DNA from: Stenotrophomonas maltophilia
GTDB taxonomy: Bacteria > Pseudomonadota > Gammaproteobacteria > Xanthomonadales > Xanthomonadaceae
NCBI RefSeq assembly: GCF_003970865.1
Contig: NZ_RXLZ01000023.1
Coordinates: forward strand, 1-64,000
Direction of reading: 5' to 3'
Length of the DNA: 64,000 nt
Each line of letters starts with the position of its first letter. The stretch's first letter is position 1. A program made the translations under genes and the position numbers. The notes below the pieces were generated by a model. That model was not told where the DNA came from, searched no databases, and was given only the letters and a program-made list of their open reading frames with translations. Of the stretch, positions 18,359 through 26,823 are shown piece after piece.

Positions 18359-19347
18359 AGATCCTGGTCACCGGTGGTGGTGGTTTCCTTGGCCAGGCGC
18401 TGTGCCGCGGGCTGGTCGAGCGTGGACACCAGGTGCTGGCGTTCAACCGCAGTCACTACCCGGAGCTGCAGGCGATGGGCGTGGGCCAGATCCGCGGCGA
18501 CCTGGCCGATGCGCAGGCGGTGCTGCATGCGGTCGCCGGTGTCGATGCCGTGTTCCACAACGGTGCGAAGGCAGGCGCCTGGGGCAGCTATGACAGCTAC
18601 CACCAGGCCAACGTGGTCGGCACCGACAACGTCATTGCCGCCTGCCGTGCCCATGGCATCAGCCGCTTGGTCTACACCTCCACGCCCAGCGTGACCCACC
18701 GCGCCACGCATCCAGTGGAAGGACTCGGTGCCGATGAAGTGCCGTACGGCGAAGACTTCCAGGCGCCGTATGCGGCGACCAAGGCGATTGCCGAACAGCG
18801 TGTGCTGGCGGCCAACGACGCCTCGTTGGCGACGGTGGCGCTGCGTCCGCGCCTGATCTGGGGCCCGGGCGACCAGCAGCTGGTGCCGCGCCTGGCCGAA
18901 CGTGCACGGCAGGGCCGCCTGCGCCTGGTGGGCGATGGCAACAACAAGGTGGATACCACCTACATCGACAACGCTGCGCTCGCGCACTTCCTCGCTTTCG
19001 AGGCATTGGCGCCGGGTGCCGCGTGTGCGGGCAAGGCCTACTTCATTTCCAACGGCGAACCGCTGCCGATGCGCGAGCTGGTCAACAAGCTGCTGCAGGC
19101 GGTGGGTGCGCCGACGGTGGACAAGGCGATCAGCTTCAAGACCGCTTATCGCATTGGCGCCATCTGTGAGCGGCTGTGGCCGTTGCTGCGCCTGCGCGGC
19201 GAACCGCCGTTGACCCGCTTCCTGGCCGAGCAGCTGTGCACGCCGCACTGGTACAGCATGGAGCCGGCACGTCGTGACTTCGGTTACGTGCCGCAGGTCA
19301 GCATCGAAGAAGGGCTGCGCAGGCTGAAGGCTTCATCTGCTGCATAG
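18355..19347 (+). CDS. oleD: OleD, NAD(P)H-dependent 2-alkyl-3-ketoacid reductase
   Basis: A 330-residue extended short-chain dehydrogenase. It begins with the dinucleotide motif [11 protein letters not shown] (6-16) and has the catalytic Tyr-Lys pair Y139-x3-K143 (YAATK) with the Ser/Thr-rich strand [10 protein letters not shown] before it. In the ole pathway it reduces the OleA product to the 2-alkyl-3-hydroxyacid used by OleC. It overlaps oleC by four bases. Ordinary sugar epimerases share the fold, but the position in oleABCD makes the assignment secure. Confidence 0.95.
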   Translation: MKILVTGGGGFLGQALCRGLVERGHQVLAFNRSHYPELQAMGVGQIRGDLADAQAVLHAVAGVDAVFHNGAKAGAWGSYDSYHQANVVGTDNVIAACRAHGISRLVYTSTPSVTHRATHPVEGLGADEVPYGEDFQAPYAATKAIAEQRVLAANDASLATVALRPRLIWGPGDQQLVPRLAERARQGRLRLVGDGNNKVDTTYIDNAALAHFLAFEALAPGAACAGKAYFISNGEPLPMRELVNKLLQAVGAPTVDKAISFKTAYRIGAICERLWPLLRLRGEPPLTRFLAEQLCTPHWYSMEPARRDFGYVPQVSIEEGLRRLKASSAA

Positions 19348-19429
19348 ATCGCCATCACTGGCTGCACACCGCCAGATCGGGAGGATGGACCCACGCCATC
19401 CAACGGCCCGGACATCTGCGAGGAGCGCC

Positions 19430-19585
19430 ATGCTGCATTACGCCGTCATCTTTTTCGTCATCGCCATCATCGCCGCTGTGCTCGGCTTCTCCGGTATTGC
19501 CGGTGCTGCCAGCAACATCGCCTGGATCCTGTTCGTTGTGTTCCTGGTCCTGGCCGTGATCTCGATGTTCCGCAAGCGCGGCTAG
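19430..19585 (+). CDS. DUF1328 small membrane protein (YtjA-like)
   Basis: A 51-residue protein made of two membrane segments (about 4-22 and 28-45) joined by [10 protein letters not shown], with a basic C-terminus FRKRG. Length and sequence match the DUF1328/YtjA family of inner-membrane miniproteins, whose function is not known. GAGGAGCGCC lies just before ATG 19430 (gcgaggagcgccatg), a good ribosome site. Monocistronic by position. Confidence 0.9.
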   Translation: MLHYAVIFFVIAIIAAVLGFSGIAGAASNIAWILFVVFLVLAVISMFRKRG

Positions 19586-19596
19586 AAGACCGCAGG

Positions 19597-19661
19597 GTAG
19601 TGCCGGCCGCTGGCCGGCACCGTTCTTCCCGGTAGGTGCCGACCGTTGGTCGGCACGCTAC
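19597..19661. repeat. SMAG REP pair
   Basis: GTAG-headed palindromes at 19597-19620 (ccggccgctggccgg) and 19632-19656 (gccgaccgttggtcggc), the latter closed by GCTAC. They lie between the convergent DUF1328 and ddl genes. Confidence 0.85.
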
Positions 19662-19703
19662 TTCTGTAGCGTCGAGCCATGCCCGACGCCACTGGGAGCG
19701 CCT

Positions 19704-20849
19704 CTACACGGCGCTGTGCAATCCGCGATCGGCTTCATGGCGCTCCAGCGCCAGTTCGACCAGGCGCGTGATCAGCGTGGTGTAGTCCACACCGCTGGCG
19801 CCCCACAGCTTCGGGTACATGCTGATGCGGGTGAAGCCCGGCAGCGTGTTGACCTCGTTGATGACGATCTCGCCGGCTGCGGTGAGGAACACATCCACGC
19901 GCGCCATGCCCGCACACTCCAGCGTCTGGTAGGCCTGCAGCGCGATCTGCTGGATGCGTGCCTGGGTTGCAGCATCGATATCCGCCGGCACCACCACCTC
20001 GGCGCCATCTTCGTTGATATACTTGGTGTCGTAGGCGTAGAACTCGTCGTGCACCACCACCTCGCCGCACAGGCTGGCCTGCGGATGTTCGTTGCCCAGC
20101 ACCGCGCACTCGATCTCGCGGCCGACCACCGCCGATTCCACCAGCACCTTGTGGTCGTAGCGCAGCGCCAATGCCAGTGCCTCGGCGAAGCCCGCCGCAT
20201 CCTTGACCTTGCTCACACCCACCGACGAACCCTGGTTGGCCGGCTTCACGAACAACGGCAGGCCGAGCTGCGCGATCACCGCATCGACATCGACTGCGGC
20301 CGCCTGATGGCGGCGGATGCACAGCCACGGTGCCACCTGCAGCCCGGCATCGCGCAACAGGCGCTTGGTCACGTCCTTGTCCATCGCCACCGCCGAGCCC
20401 AGTACCGGCGAACCGACGAAGGGCAGGTTGGCCATGCGCAGCAGCCCCTGCAGCGCACCGTCCTCGCCCAGCGGCCCGTGCACGATCGGCAGTACCACAT
20501 CGATCTGGCCCAGCGCACTGGCCGCATCGGACGGCTGCAGCTGCGCCTGCTCCGCACCCGGACGCACCGCCAGCGACGTGCCGGACCGATGCAGCGCGAT
20601 GCGCGACGGATCATCGGCATTGATCAGGAAGGTATCCGGCTGGCTCAGATGCCACTGGCCCTGCTTGTCGATACCGACCAGCACCGGCTCGAAGCGCTCG
20701 CGATCAAGCGCATCGAGGATGTTCTTCGCCGACTGCAGCGAAACTTCGTGCTCGGAAGACTTGCCCCCGAAGATGATGCCGACCCGGGTCCGTGCCATGG
20801 GGAATGCGATGTCCTGTGCGTTGCGTGGCCTCATAGCATGAACCTTCAT
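19704..20849 (-). CDS. ddl: D-alanine--D-alanine ligase
   Basis: A 381-residue ATP-grasp ligase that joins two D-alanines for peptidoglycan synthesis in the cytoplasm. [19 protein letters not shown] near the N-terminus, [34 protein letters not shown] and the C-terminal EVNTLPGFT with metal-binding Glu/Asn are all present. Length fits the DdlA subgroup. The start at 20849 is chosen because GGAGGG lies five to six bases upstream; later Mets at 20834 and 20798 have weaker sites. Its 5' end faces the composite repeat and ubiJ. Confidence 0.94.
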   Translation of the reverse strand: MKVHAMRPRNAQDIAFPMARTRVGIIFGGKSSEHEVSLQSAKNILDALDRERFEPVLVGIDKQGQWHLSQPDTFLINADDPSRIALHRSGTSLAVRPGAEQAQLQPSDAASALGQIDVVLPIVHGPLGEDGALQGLLRMANLPFVGSPVLGSAVAMDKDVTKRLLRDAGLQVAPWLCIRRHQAAAVDVDAVIAQLGLPLFVKPANQGSSVGVSKVKDAAGFAEALALALRYDHKVLVESAVVGREIECAVLGNEHPQASLCGEVVVHDEFYAYDTKYINEDGAEVVVPADIDAATQARIQQIALQAYQTLECAGMARVDVFLTAAGEIVINEVNTLPGFTRISMYPKLWGASGVDYTTLITRLVELALERHEADRGLHSAV

Positions 20850-20886
20850 CGGCCCTCCGCGTGAGGCACAGATGAACCAGAAATCC

Positions 20887-21128
20887 ATCCACGCACGGCG
20901 TGGATCTACCGTGTCGACCAAGGTCGACACCTACCAAGAGCAGCGTGCCGACCAACGGTCAGCACCCACCAACAGCAGCGGGAAACTGTCGAAGGCGGGG
21001 TGGGTCCGGTTGCGGGGGCGTGAGCCGCATGGATGCGGCGACCGAGCTTACATGGACGTACTTGCAGCGTCCCCCGCAACCGGACCCACCCCGCCATCCC
21101 ACGGATAGCCAGCTTTTGATGTTGATCT
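20887..21128 (+). repeat. composite multi-hairpin element, copy 1
   Basis: First of three copies in the window. It contains hairpin 1 (atccacgc/gcgtggat, 20887-20905), hairpin 2 (gtgtcgaccaaggtcgacac, 20911-20930), an extra REP at 20946-20970, and a large stem-loop with perfect 25-bp arms 20994-21018 and 21071-21095. Inside the loop are a perfect gccgcat/atgcggc hairpin (21024-21039) and ggacg/cgtcc (21054-21072). The conserved left flank is ctgtcgaag. It fills the divergent region between ddl and ubiJ. Confidence 0.85.
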
Positions 21129-21129
21129 T

Positions 21130-21178
21130 GCCGGCCAGCGGCCGGTGCCTCTGCGGGTGCCGGGCGGCAGCCCGGCCC
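21130..21178. repeat. REP-like palindromes before ubiJ
   Basis: ccggccagcggccgg (21131-21145) and gccgggcggcagcccggc (21159-21176) are two adjacent hairpins immediately after composite element copy 1 and 35-80 bases before the ubiJ start. Confidence 0.65.
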
Positions 21179-21210
21179 AAGCCCCCCACCCACGCAGGTA
21201 GAATGCACAC

Positions 21211-21846
21211 ATGGCTCTCTCCCTGCTCAAGTCTCTCAAGCCGGTCGCTGGCCGCGCCCTGCAGATCGCCCTGAACCGCGCGCTGGCGCTGGATCCGGAT
21301 ACCCGCCAGGCACTGGCCAGCCTCGACGGCCGGCATATCGACCTGACCCTGGAAGCGCCGTCGCTGGCCATGCGCATCAGCGTCGACGGCGACCAGCTGC
21401 GGGTCGGCCCGGTGGATGCGCAGGAAGCCGACCTGGCCGTGCGCAGCAGCCTGACCGGCGTGCTGGCGCAGCTGCCGCTGCTGGCCAACGCACGGCGCGC
21501 CGACAACAACGGCAAGGGCCGCGTGCGCGTGGCCGGCGACGCCGAACTGGCGCGCCGCCTGCAGCAGCTGGCCAAGGGCTTCGACCCGGACTGGCAGCAG
21601 CCCTTCGTCAGCGTGTTCGGCGAAGTGCTGGGCGTGCAGGTGGCCAACACCCTGCGCAGCGCCCTGCAGCACGCGCGCCAGGGCGCGATCGACCTGGCCC
21701 ACAGCGCCGCCGAATTCATCACCGAGGAATCGCGCGACGTGGTGCCGCGCGCCGAGCTGGATGCTTTCCACGACGATGTGGACGTGCTGCGCGATGACGT
21801 CGAACGCCTCGGTGCACGCGTGCAGCGCCTGCGGGGTGCCGCATGA
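21211..21846 (+). CDS. ubiJ: UbiJ, ubiquinone biosynthesis accessory factor (SCP2 domain)
   Basis: A 211-residue protein with an N-terminal SCP2 sterol-carrier-like domain (about 10-115; [22 protein letters not shown]) and a C-terminal coiled coil (about 165-208, ending [20 protein letters not shown]). UbiJ organises the soluble complex of ubiquinone-ring-modifying enzymes and presents lipid intermediates. It overlaps ubiB by four bases (ATGA at 21843), which supports the assignment because ubiJ-ubiB pairs are common. ubiE, often upstream, is not here. Confidence 0.9.
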   Translation: MALSLLKSLKPVAGRALQIALNRALALDPDTRQALASLDGRHIDLTLEAPSLAMRISVDGDQLRVGPVDAQEADLAVRSSLTGVLAQLPLLANARRADNNGKGRVRVAGDAELARRLQQLAKGFDPDWQQPFVSVFGEVLGVQVANTLRSALQHARQGAIDLAHSAAEFITEESRDVVPRAELDAFHDDVDVLRDDVERLGARVQRLRGAA

Positions 21847-23498
21847 AGGCCGTGCTGCGGGCAAGCCGCATCGGCCGGGTGATCCTGCGTTACCGCCTCG
21901 ACGACCTGCTGCAGGGCACGCCGGCCGAGCGCTGGCTGCGCCTGGCCAAGCCGTTCGTGCCACGCGCCTCGGCCGACATCGCCGCACAGTCGCGCGGTGC
22001 GCGCCTGCGCCTGGCGCTGCAGGATCTGGGCCCGATCTTCGTCAAGTTCGGCCAGATCCTGTCCACCCGCCGCGACCTGGTGCCGCCGGATGTGGCCAAT
22101 GAGCTGACCCTGCTGCAGGACCGGGTCAAGCCGTTCGATGGCGAGACCGCGCGCCGCATCGTCGAGGAAGCGCTCGGCCTTCCGGTCAGCGAGGCCTTCG
22201 CCAGCTTCGACACCGAACCGCTGGCCTCGGCCTCGATCGCACAGGTGCACGCGGCCACGCTGGCCGATGGCCGCCAGGTCGTGGTCAAGGTGCTGCGCCC
22301 GGGCATCGAGAAGCAGATCGACGCGGATATCGCCCTGCTCAATTCGCTGGCCGCCCTGGTCGAGCGCACCCATCCGCGCGCCGACAAGATCCGTCCGCGC
22401 GAAGTGGTGGCCGAAGTCGAAAACACCCTGTCCGCCGAGCTGGACCTGCAGCGCGAAGGCGCCAATGCCAGCGTGCTGCGCCGCTTCTGGGAAAACAGCG
22501 ACGATCTGTACGTGCCGGAAGTGATCTGGAGCCACACCGCCGAGCGCGCGCTGACCCTGGAGCGTGTGTGGGGCATCCCGTCCGATGACATCGCCGCACT
22601 GGACAAGGCCGGCATCGACCGCAAGGCGCTGGCCGCCAAGGGCGTGCGGGTGTTCTACACCCAGGTGTTCCGCGACAACTTCTTCCACGCCGATGCGCAC
22701 GCCGGCAACATCTGGGTCGACACCGATCCGGCGCGCCGCGCCAATCCGCGCTTCATCGCGCTGGATTTCGGCATCATGGGCCAGCTCTCGCAGGAAGATC
22801 AGTACTACCTGGCCGAGAACTTCATGGCCATCTTCAACCGCGATTACCGCCGCATCGCCGAACTGCACGTGCAGGCGCGCTGGATGCCGGACAACGTGCG
22901 CATCGATGACCTCGAGGCCGCCGTGCGTTCGGTGTGCGAACCGTACTTCACCCGGCCGCTGTCGCAGATCTCGCTGGCCGAAGTGCTGATGAAGCTGTTC
23001 CGCGTGGCCCAGCGTTACCAGCTGACCCTGCAGCCGCAGCTGATCCTGCTGCAAAAGACCCTGCTGAACATCGAAGGCGTCGGCCGCCAGCTCGATCCGC
23101 AGATCGACATCTGGGCGGTGGCCAAGCCGGTGCTGGCGAAGATCCTGCGCGAACGTTACAGCCCGCGCCGGGTGGTACGCGAGATCGGCAAGCGCCTGCC
23201 GGAAATCATGACCCATGCACCGGACATGCCGCGCCTGGTGCACGCCTGGCTGACCCAGCAGGTGGAAGGTCGCCACGAACTGTCGATGCGTTCGCGCGAC
23301 CTGGCCGCACTGGATGCCAGCGTGCAGCGCCTGCAGAAGCATGCGGTCGGTGCGATCACCGGTGTCGGTCTGCTGGCCATCGCCGCGCTGATGTACGTGC
23401 TGCAGCCACCGGGCTGGTACTGGGGCGACGTGCCGGCGTGGAGCTGGCTGTCCGGCGCCGTCGGCGCGGTGGCGCTGCTGCGCGCGTGGTGGAAGTAG
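21843..23498 (+). CDS. ubiB: UbiB, atypical kinase for ubiquinone biosynthesis
   Basis: A 551-residue ABC1/ADCK/UbiB protein. The KxGQ motif is K68-F-G-Q71 ([11 protein letters not shown]), the Ala-rich nucleotide loop is [15 protein letters not shown], and the catalytic loop and metal site appear as [15 protein letters not shown] and [10 protein letters not shown]. Two C-terminal membrane segments (about 500-520 and 525-545) anchor it to the inner membrane. It is an ATPase that helps extract ubiquinone precursors from the membrane. Translationally coupled to ubiJ; a methyltransferase gene follows after five bases. Confidence 0.95.
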   Translation: MKAVLRASRIGRVILRYRLDDLLQGTPAERWLRLAKPFVPRASADIAAQSRGARLRLALQDLGPIFVKFGQILSTRRDLVPPDVANELTLLQDRVKPFDGETARRIVEEALGLPVSEAFASFDTEPLASASIAQVHAATLADGRQVVVKVLRPGIEKQIDADIALLNSLAALVERTHPRADKIRPREVVAEVENTLSAELDLQREGANASVLRRFWENSDDLYVPEVIWSHTAERALTLERVWGIPSDDIAALDKAGIDRKALAAKGVRVFYTQVFRDNFFHADAHAGNIWVDTDPARRANPRFIALDFGIMGQLSQEDQYYLAENFMAIFNRDYRRIAELHVQARWMPDNVRIDDLEAAVRSVCEPYFTRPLSQISLAEVLMKLFRVAQRYQLTLQPQLILLQKTLLNIEGVGRQLDPQIDIWAVAKPVLAKILRERYSPRRVVREIGKRLPEIMTHAPDMPRLVHAWLTQQVEGRHELSMRSRDLAALDASVQRLQKHAVGAITGVGLLAIAALMYVLQPPGWYWGDVPAWSWLSGAVGAVALLRAWWK

Positions 23499-23503
23499 GC
23501 CCC

Positions 23504-24082
23504 ATGCTGCAGGCACTCAAGGACGAACTGACCCGCTTCGGCGCCGACAACGACGCCCGCGAAAGCGCGCGTGGCCGCCGCATGCTCAACATCACGCCGG
23601 AGACGGGTGAATTCCTGTCCGTGCTGGTCCGCTTCGGCGCTGCGCGCCGGGTGCTGGAGATCGGCACCTCCAACGGCTATTCGACGCTGTGGCTGGCCGA
23701 GGCTGCCGCCGCCATCGACGGCCACGTGACCACGCTGGAGTACGCCGAGGACAAGGCGGCGATGGCGCGTGACACCTTCGCGCGCAGTGGCCTGGCCGAT
23801 CGCATCACGCTGGTCCACGACGATGCCGGGCCGTGGCTGGTACAGGCCGCCGATGCCAGCATTGACCTGCTGTTCCTCGATTCGGACCGCGGGCAATACG
23901 CCGGCTGGTGGCCGCAGCTGCGCCGCGTGCTGCGTCCGGGTGGCCTGCTGGTGGTGGACAACGCCACCTCGCATGCGGAAGAGATGGAACCGCTGCGCGT
24001 GCTGCTGGACGCTGATCCGGACTTCAGCACCAGCCTGGTGCCGGTGGGCAACGGCGAGCTGCTGGCCGTACGCAACGCCTGA
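23504..24082 (+). CDS. class I SAM-dependent methyltransferase (O-methyltransferase type)
   Basis: A 192-residue methyltransferase. The SAM motif I is VLEIGTSNGYSTLWLA (about 49-64), followed by TTLEYAEDKAAMA and the LLFLDSDRGQYAGWWPQL motif that in O-methyltransferase family 3 carries metal and substrate ligands. It starts five bases after ubiB, so it is in the same transcript, but it is not a known ubiquinone methyltransferase (UbiE/UbiG are larger and different). The substrate is unknown. Confidence 0.85.
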   Translation: MLQALKDELTRFGADNDARESARGRRMLNITPETGEFLSVLVRFGAARRVLEIGTSNGYSTLWLAEAAAAIDGHVTTLEYAEDKAAMARDTFARSGLADRITLVHDDAGPWLVQAADASIDLLFLDSDRGQYAGWWPQLRRVLRPGGLLVVDNATSHAEEMEPLRVLLDADPDFSTSLVPVGNGELLAVRNA

Positions 24083-24095
24083 CTGCTCTACAGAG

Positions 24096-24165
24096 GTGGG
24101 TGCCAACCTTGGTTGGCACGCTGTTGCCGGTCGCGCAGAGCAGCCGAGCATGGGCTCGGCTCTAC
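24096..24165. repeat. two REP hairpins upstream of truC
   Basis: gtgggtgccaaccttggttg and onward at 24096-24119, and an agccgag/ctcggct hairpin ending CTAC at 24142-24165. The second ends 26 bases before the truC start. Confidence 0.8.
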
Positions 24166-24191
24166 AGGAAGCAGGCCCTTATAATCCCGCC

Positions 24192-24935
24192 GTGAGCACC
24201 GAACCCGATACCCTCGCCGCGGTCGAGACCGACACCGCGCCCCTGCAGCTGCTGCACCTGGATGAGCGCCTGGCCGTGGTCAACAAGCCTGCCGGGCTGA
24301 TGGTCCACGACAGCAAGCTGGCCCGTGGCGAAGATGACTTCCTGGCCGACCGCCTGCGCGAGCAGCTGGGCCGCCCGATCTTCCTCGTGCATCGCCTGGA
24401 CCGGGCGACCAGCGGCTGCCTGCTGCTGGCCTTCGACCGCGAGACCGCCAGCGCGCTGGGCAAGGCGCTGATGGGCGGCGAAGTGCTGAAGGACTACCTG
24501 ACGGTCTGCCGGGGCTGGCCGGCCGAACTTTCCTGGCAGGTCGACCATGATCTGGACGGCGGCCCGGGCAAGCCGGTGAAGAAGCCGGCGGTCACCGACT
24601 TCCAGCGCCTGGCCACCGGCGAGCTGTCGGTGCCGGTCGGTGAATTCACCAGCTCGCGTTACGCGCTGCTGCGCTGCCAGCCGCAGACCGGGCGCTTCCG
24701 GCAGATCCGCCGGCACCTGAAGCATCTCTCGCATCACATGATCGGCGACACCAGTCACGGTGATGGCCGCCACAACCGCATCTTCCGCATGCAGGGCGTG
24801 CACCGCATGCTGCTGCATGCCGAGCGCTTGCGCTTCCCGCATCCGGACGGTGGCACGGTGGATGTGCGCGCGCCGCTGGACGGCGGGTTCCAGAAGGCGC
24901 TGGACCTGTTCGGCTGGCAGGTGGATACCGCCTGA
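24192..24935 (+). CDS. truC: tRNA pseudouridine(65) synthase TruC (RluA family)
   Basis: A 247-residue pseudouridine synthase. The catalytic Asp is D70 in the RluA-family motif HRLDRATSGCLLL; YLTVCRGW, RYALLRCQPQTGRFRQIRRH and GDTSHGDGRHN complete the TruC pattern. It isomerises U65 in certain tRNAs. The start is GTG 24192; there is no ATG before the conserved core. The gene converges with the DUF2059 gene across a REP pair. Confidence 0.9.
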   Translation: MSTEPDTLAAVETDTAPLQLLHLDERLAVVNKPAGLMVHDSKLARGEDDFLADRLREQLGRPIFLVHRLDRATSGCLLLAFDRETASALGKALMGGEVLKDYLTVCRGWPAELSWQVDHDLDGGPGKPVKKPAVTDFQRLATGELSVPVGEFTSSRYALLRCQPQTGRFRQIRRHLKHLSHHMIGDTSHGDGRHNRIFRMQGVHRMLLHAERLRFPHPDGGTVDVRAPLDGGFQKALDLFGWQVDTA

Positions 24936-24937
24936 CG

Positions 24938-25010
24938 GTAGTGCCGGCCGTTGGCCGGCAGCTGACTGATTCCCGTTGTCCTGGGATTGCCGGCCAGCGG
25001 CCGGCACTAC
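24938..25010. repeat. SMAG REP dimer
   Basis: GTAG-headed ccggccgttggccgg at 24938-24961 and its inverted partner ending CTAC at 24989-25010, between convergent truC and the DUF2059 gene; likely a bidirectional transcript end. Confidence 0.85.
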
Positions 25011-25011
25011 C

Positions 25012-25539
25012 TCACTTTTTTTCCGGCTCGTTGACGATTGCTTCCAGGTCCTTCTGCAGGTCCGCGAACAGCGGCTGCATGCGCGCCTGGATGGCCACCA
25101 TCACGTTCTGCATCAGGGCCGGGGTCTTGTCCAGCAGGCTCTGGCCGGCCGCGCTCTCGTAGAACTCGGCCATCGCCAGCACGTCTTCCTTGCTGAAGGT
25201 CTTCTTGTACAGGTCCACGTACATCGGCCGCAGCTGCTGCCACGACAGGGCCTGGCGCAGGGTCTGGCTGGTCCGCGCCTGGATCCGCTTCAGCTGCTCC
25301 TGCTGCTGGGCATTGAGCTGGCGCTGCGCGGCTACCTGCTGGAACTGCTGCTGCTGCATCGCCTCGATCTGCGGCAGCATGGTGTCGATCATGCTCTGCG
25401 CACGTGACGCGGACAGCAGGCGGTTGATGTCGCCATCGGTCGGCGGCGCGGCCAGGGCCGGAACGCTGGCCACGGCCAGCGCCAGCAGCAGGGCGGCGCG
25501 GCGCAGCAGGGACGGCAGGGCGGGTACGAAGCGGGTCAT
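25012..25539 (-). CDS. DUF2059 domain secreted protein
   Basis: A 175-residue protein with a signal peptide (1-30, cleavage near ALAAPP) and a helical DUF2059 domain (about 75-165; LRPMYVDLYKKTFSKEDVLAMAEFYES). A Gln-rich stretch, MQQQQFQQVAAQRQLNAQQQ, lies at about 57-80. DUF2059 proteins are exported and of unknown role. The start at 25539 has AGGAAG six bases upstream. Monocistronic. Confidence 0.87.
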   Translation of the reverse strand: MTRFVPALPSLLRRAALLLALAVASVPALAAPPTDGDINRLLSASRAQSMIDTMLPQIEAMQQQQFQQVAAQRQLNAQQQEQLKRIQARTSQTLRQALSWQQLRPMYVDLYKKTFSKEDVLAMAEFYESAAGQSLLDKTPALMQNVMVAIQARMQPLFADLQKDLEAIVNEPEKK

Positions 25540-25673
25540 GCGGGGCTTCCTGCAGTACATGGGACGGCCAGCATACCCGCAGCCAAGGCGAAGGCGGCGT
25601 GTTCGGTACCTGATCGGCGGCATACGGTGCGCGATGCCGCACTCCGGCACGTGGCTGCCGCTACAATGCGCGG

Positions 25674-26105
25674 ATGGGCAGTGGACCGGTCACCATCAGC
25701 GCGCAGCTTGAAATCCCCGACGGCGAGATCGTCGAGCGGTTCGTGCGTGCCAGTGGTGCCGGTGGCCAGAACGTCAACAAGGTCTCCACCGCGGTGGAAC
25801 TACGTTTCGACGTGGCCAACTCGCCCTCGTTGCCCGAACCGTTGCGCGCGCGCCTGCTGGCGCGGCGTGACCGGCGCATGACCGGCGAAGGCGTGCTGGT
25901 CATCGACGCGCAACGTTTCCGGACCCAGGATCGCAATCGCGAGGATGCGCGCGATCGGCTGGCGGCCTTCATCCAGGCCGGGCTGAGCGTGCCCAAACCG
26001 CGCAAGGCCACCAAGCCGACCCTCGGGTCGAAACTGCGTCGTCTGGACGCCAAACGCGGGCGCGCGCAGATCAAGCGCGGGCGCTCATCACGTGACTGGG
26101 AGTGA
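25674..26105 (+). CDS. arfB: ArfB (YaeJ), rescue peptidyl-tRNA hydrolase
   Basis: A 143-residue class I release-factor-like protein with the catalytic GGQ at 30-32 (RASGAGGQNVNKVSTAVELRF is the family region) and the basic C-terminal tail (KATKPTLGSKLRRLDAKRGRA) that enters the mRNA channel of stalled ribosomes. It releases peptides from non-stop complexes. It lacks a codon-recognition domain, as expected. The next gene starts a few bases after its stop, so the two are likely co-transcribed. Confidence 0.93.
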   Translation: MGSGPVTISAQLEIPDGEIVERFVRASGAGGQNVNKVSTAVELRFDVANSPSLPEPLRARLLARRDRRMTGEGVLVIDAQRFRTQDRNREDARDRLAAFIQAGLSVPKPRKATKPTLGSKLRRLDAKRGRAQIKRGRSSRDWE

Positions 26106-26109
26106 TTGC

Positions 26110-26712
26110 TTGAACAACCCGACTTCGTTGCTGCCGGCCGTGCCGCCGCAGATGCCGCAGGTCAAACCCAACGCCTTCCTGCGCTGGCTGGCGCGCTGCA
26201 CCCTGCGCATGGGCGGCTGGAAGGTGACCGGTACCCTGCCTGACATCCCCAGGCTGGTCTTCATCATCGCCCCGCATTCGTCCAACTGGGATGGCCTGTG
26301 GGGCATGGCGGCCAAGATCGCACTGGGCATGAAGGTGAAGGTGCTGGGCAAGGCATCGCTGTTCTGGTGGCCGCTGGGCCCGCTGCTGCACAAGCTGGGC
26401 GTGATCCCGCTCGATCGCAGCTCGCCGCAGGGCACGGTGGGGCAGGCCGTGGACTTGCTGCGCAACAACGAGAAGATGTGGTTCGCCATCACCCCCGAGG
26501 GCACCCGCAAGGCCGTGAAGGACTGGAAGGCCGGCTTCCTGAAGATCGCCCGGATGGCCGACGTGCCGATCCTGGCCGCGTATTTCCACTACCCGGAGAA
26601 GACCATCGGCATCGGCCCGCTGTTCACGCCGACCGGCGATGATGCCGCCGACATGGCCGCCATCCGCGAGTTCTACCGGCCCTGGATCGGCAAGACCCGC
26701 GGTACGGTCTGA
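26110..26712 (+). CDS. 1-acylglycerol-3-phosphate O-acyltransferase-like (PlsC domain)
   Basis: A 200-residue lysophospholipid acyltransferase-like protein. The catalytic HX4D motif is H56-SSNW-D61 (IIAPHSSNWDG) and the substrate motif is ITPEGTRKAVKDWKAGF. Proteins of this short group acylate lysophosphatidate or related lipids at the inner membrane. TTG 26110 is chosen since GGGAG lies seven bases upstream; GTG 26092 is in frame and would overlap arfB by 14 bases. Confidence 0.85.
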   Translation: MNNPTSLLPAVPPQMPQVKPNAFLRWLARCTLRMGGWKVTGTLPDIPRLVFIIAPHSSNWDGLWGMAAKIALGMKVKVLGKASLFWWPLGPLLHKLGVIPLDRSSPQGTVGQAVDLLRNNEKMWFAITPEGTRKAVKDWKAGFLKIARMADVPILAAYFHYPEKTIGIGPLFTPTGDDAADMAAIREFYRPWIGKTRGTV

Positions 26713-26823
26713 GCCTGCCGCAGGCCGCCGCATAGACGCCACGTCCGGCACATGCCGGGCGAGCGCGACAGGAGTAGGGTGGAGAGCTGGTATCCCGTAC
26801 CGTCTGCCCAAGGAGTGTTTTAC

